Shown here in pieces: positions 6,616-7,160 of a stretch of DNA of 7,160 bases. This stretch comes from Bacteroidales bacterium. Its GTDB lineage: Bacteria > Bacteroidota > Bacteroidia > Bacteroidales > P3. Within the stretch, counting starts at the first letter, position 1. Each line of letters begins with the position of its first letter. The stretch is from positions 1 to 7,160 of the forward strand of contig JALNVJ010000073.1 of NCBI GenBank assembly GCA_023227645.1, in the 5' to 3' direction. The notes below the pieces were generated by a model that saw nothing but the letters and a program-made list of their open reading frames with translations, had not been told where the DNA came from and made no database searches. A program made the position numbers and the translations under genes.

Positions 6616-7160
6616 ATGAAAAAAGTTTTTATTGAAACTTATGGTTGTCAAATGAACCAATCGGATAGTGAGATTGTTGGAGCTATTGTTCAAGAAAATG
6701 GCTATCAGCTTACGAATGAAATATTAGAGGCAGATGTTATATTTGTCAATACTTGTTCTATACGAGAGAATGCAGAACAAAGGGTGAAAAATAGATTAGT
6801 AAAGTTCGAGCATCTAAAGAGGAAGAAGCCAAGTCTCAAGATTGGGGTTTTGGGTTGTATGGCTGAGAGAATGAAAGATGAATTATTTATTGAAAATAAG
6901 GCGGTAGATATTGTTGTTGGGCCAGATGCTTACCGTGATATTCCACATCTCTTAAATGAGGTTGAATCAGGGATTAAGGCAGCAAACGTTCTCTTGTCTG
7001 AAGAAGAAACTTATTCTGAAATTGTACCAGTACGTATTGGTACAAATGGAATTAGTGCTTTTATTTCCATAATGAGGGGCTGTGAAAACTTTTGTTCCTA
7101 CTGTGTTGTCCCATATACGAGAGGGAAGGAGAGAAGTAGAGATTATAAAACAATAATAGA
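6616..7160 (+). CDS. miaB: tRNA-2-methylthio-N6-dimethylallyladenosine synthase (3' end outside window)
   Basis: Radical-SAM methylthiotransferase that adds a methylthio group to i6A37 of tRNAs reading UNN codons, aiding decoding accuracy. The first 181 codons are present and the frame is open to the window edge. The N-terminal methylthiotransferase domain has the three cysteines for one iron-sulfur cluster: Cys11 in ETYGCQMNQSDSE, Cys47 in VNTCSIRENAEQ and Cys81 in VLGCMAE. The radical-SAM motif is GCENFCSYC, with Cys156, Cys160 and Cys163, followed by VVPYTRGKERSR. NTCSIRE and CVVPYTRG fit MiaB rather than RimO or MtaB. The ATG at 6616 begins directly with the conserved KKVFIETYGCQMN, so the start is secure. 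It lies 10 nt after the sirtuin stop with no room for its own promoter in the gap. The C-terminal half of the radical-SAM domain and the TRAM domain lie beyond the window. Confidence 0.96.
   Translation, partial: MKKVFIETYGCQMNQSDSEIVGAIVQENGYQLTNEILEADVIFVNTCSIRENAEQRVKNRLVKFEHLKRKKPSLKIGVLGCMAERMKDELFIENKAVDIVVGPDAYRDIPHLLNEVESGIKAANVLLSEEETYSEIVPVRIGTNGISAFISIMRGCENFCSYCVVPYTRGKERSRDYKTII

Noticed and set aside
6451..6693. Minus-strand open frame across the sirtuin/miaB junction
   Set aside because: Antisense to conserved ends of both genes; composition is a shadow of A/T-rich coding DNA.

Overview
The window looks like a stretch of chromosome from a low-GC member of the Bacteroidota, probably a Bacteroidales-like lineage. 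Sampled lines suggest roughly one third G+C. The evidence is the GluRS with the Bacteroidota-style insertion after its KLSKR loop, a large AsmA-family protein, a DUF2520 protein, a sirtuin of a kind I associate with this phylum, and A/T-rich leaders mostly without Shine-Dalgarno sequences. All six recognisable genes are on the + strand and the content is mostly housekeeping. I see no tRNA, rRNA, CRISPR array, transposase, phage gene or defence/toxin module.

Layout: (1) 1-656, the 3' part of an RluB/RsuA-type rRNA pseudouridine synthase whose start lies before the window. (2) A 100-nt gap with two small inverted repeats. (3) 757-3417, an AsmA-family membrane-anchored protein starting at GTG. 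(4) 3441-4973, gltX, glutamyl-tRNA synthetase, 23 nt downstream. (5) 4966-5709, a Rossmann-fold/DUF2520 protein that overlaps the end of gltX by 8 nt. (6) A 197-nt gap packed with repeats and hairpins, ending in a stem plus a T8 run that is the best terminator candidate. (7) 5907-6605, a sirtuin (NAD-dependent deacylase) without the usual zinc cysteines. (8) 6616 to the window end, the first 181 codons of miaB, the tRNA ms2i6A methylthiotransferase, 10 nt behind the sirtuin.

These fall into probable transcription units: asmA-like/gltX/DUF2520 (tight gaps and an overlap), then sirtuin/miaB after the hairpin region. Three of the six genes act on RNA (rRNA pseudouridylation, tRNA charging, tRNA thiomethylation), but this looks like ordinary housekeeping clustering, not a new pathway.

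The least explained part is 5706-5862. A 10-bp word occurs twice directly and once inverted, giving 18-nt imperfect terminal inverted repeats around a ~144-bp segment with internal hairpins. It could be a small non-autonomous repeat element or a structured 3' RNA. The other point worth a look is the zinc-less sirtuin. No novel multi-gene system is visible here.
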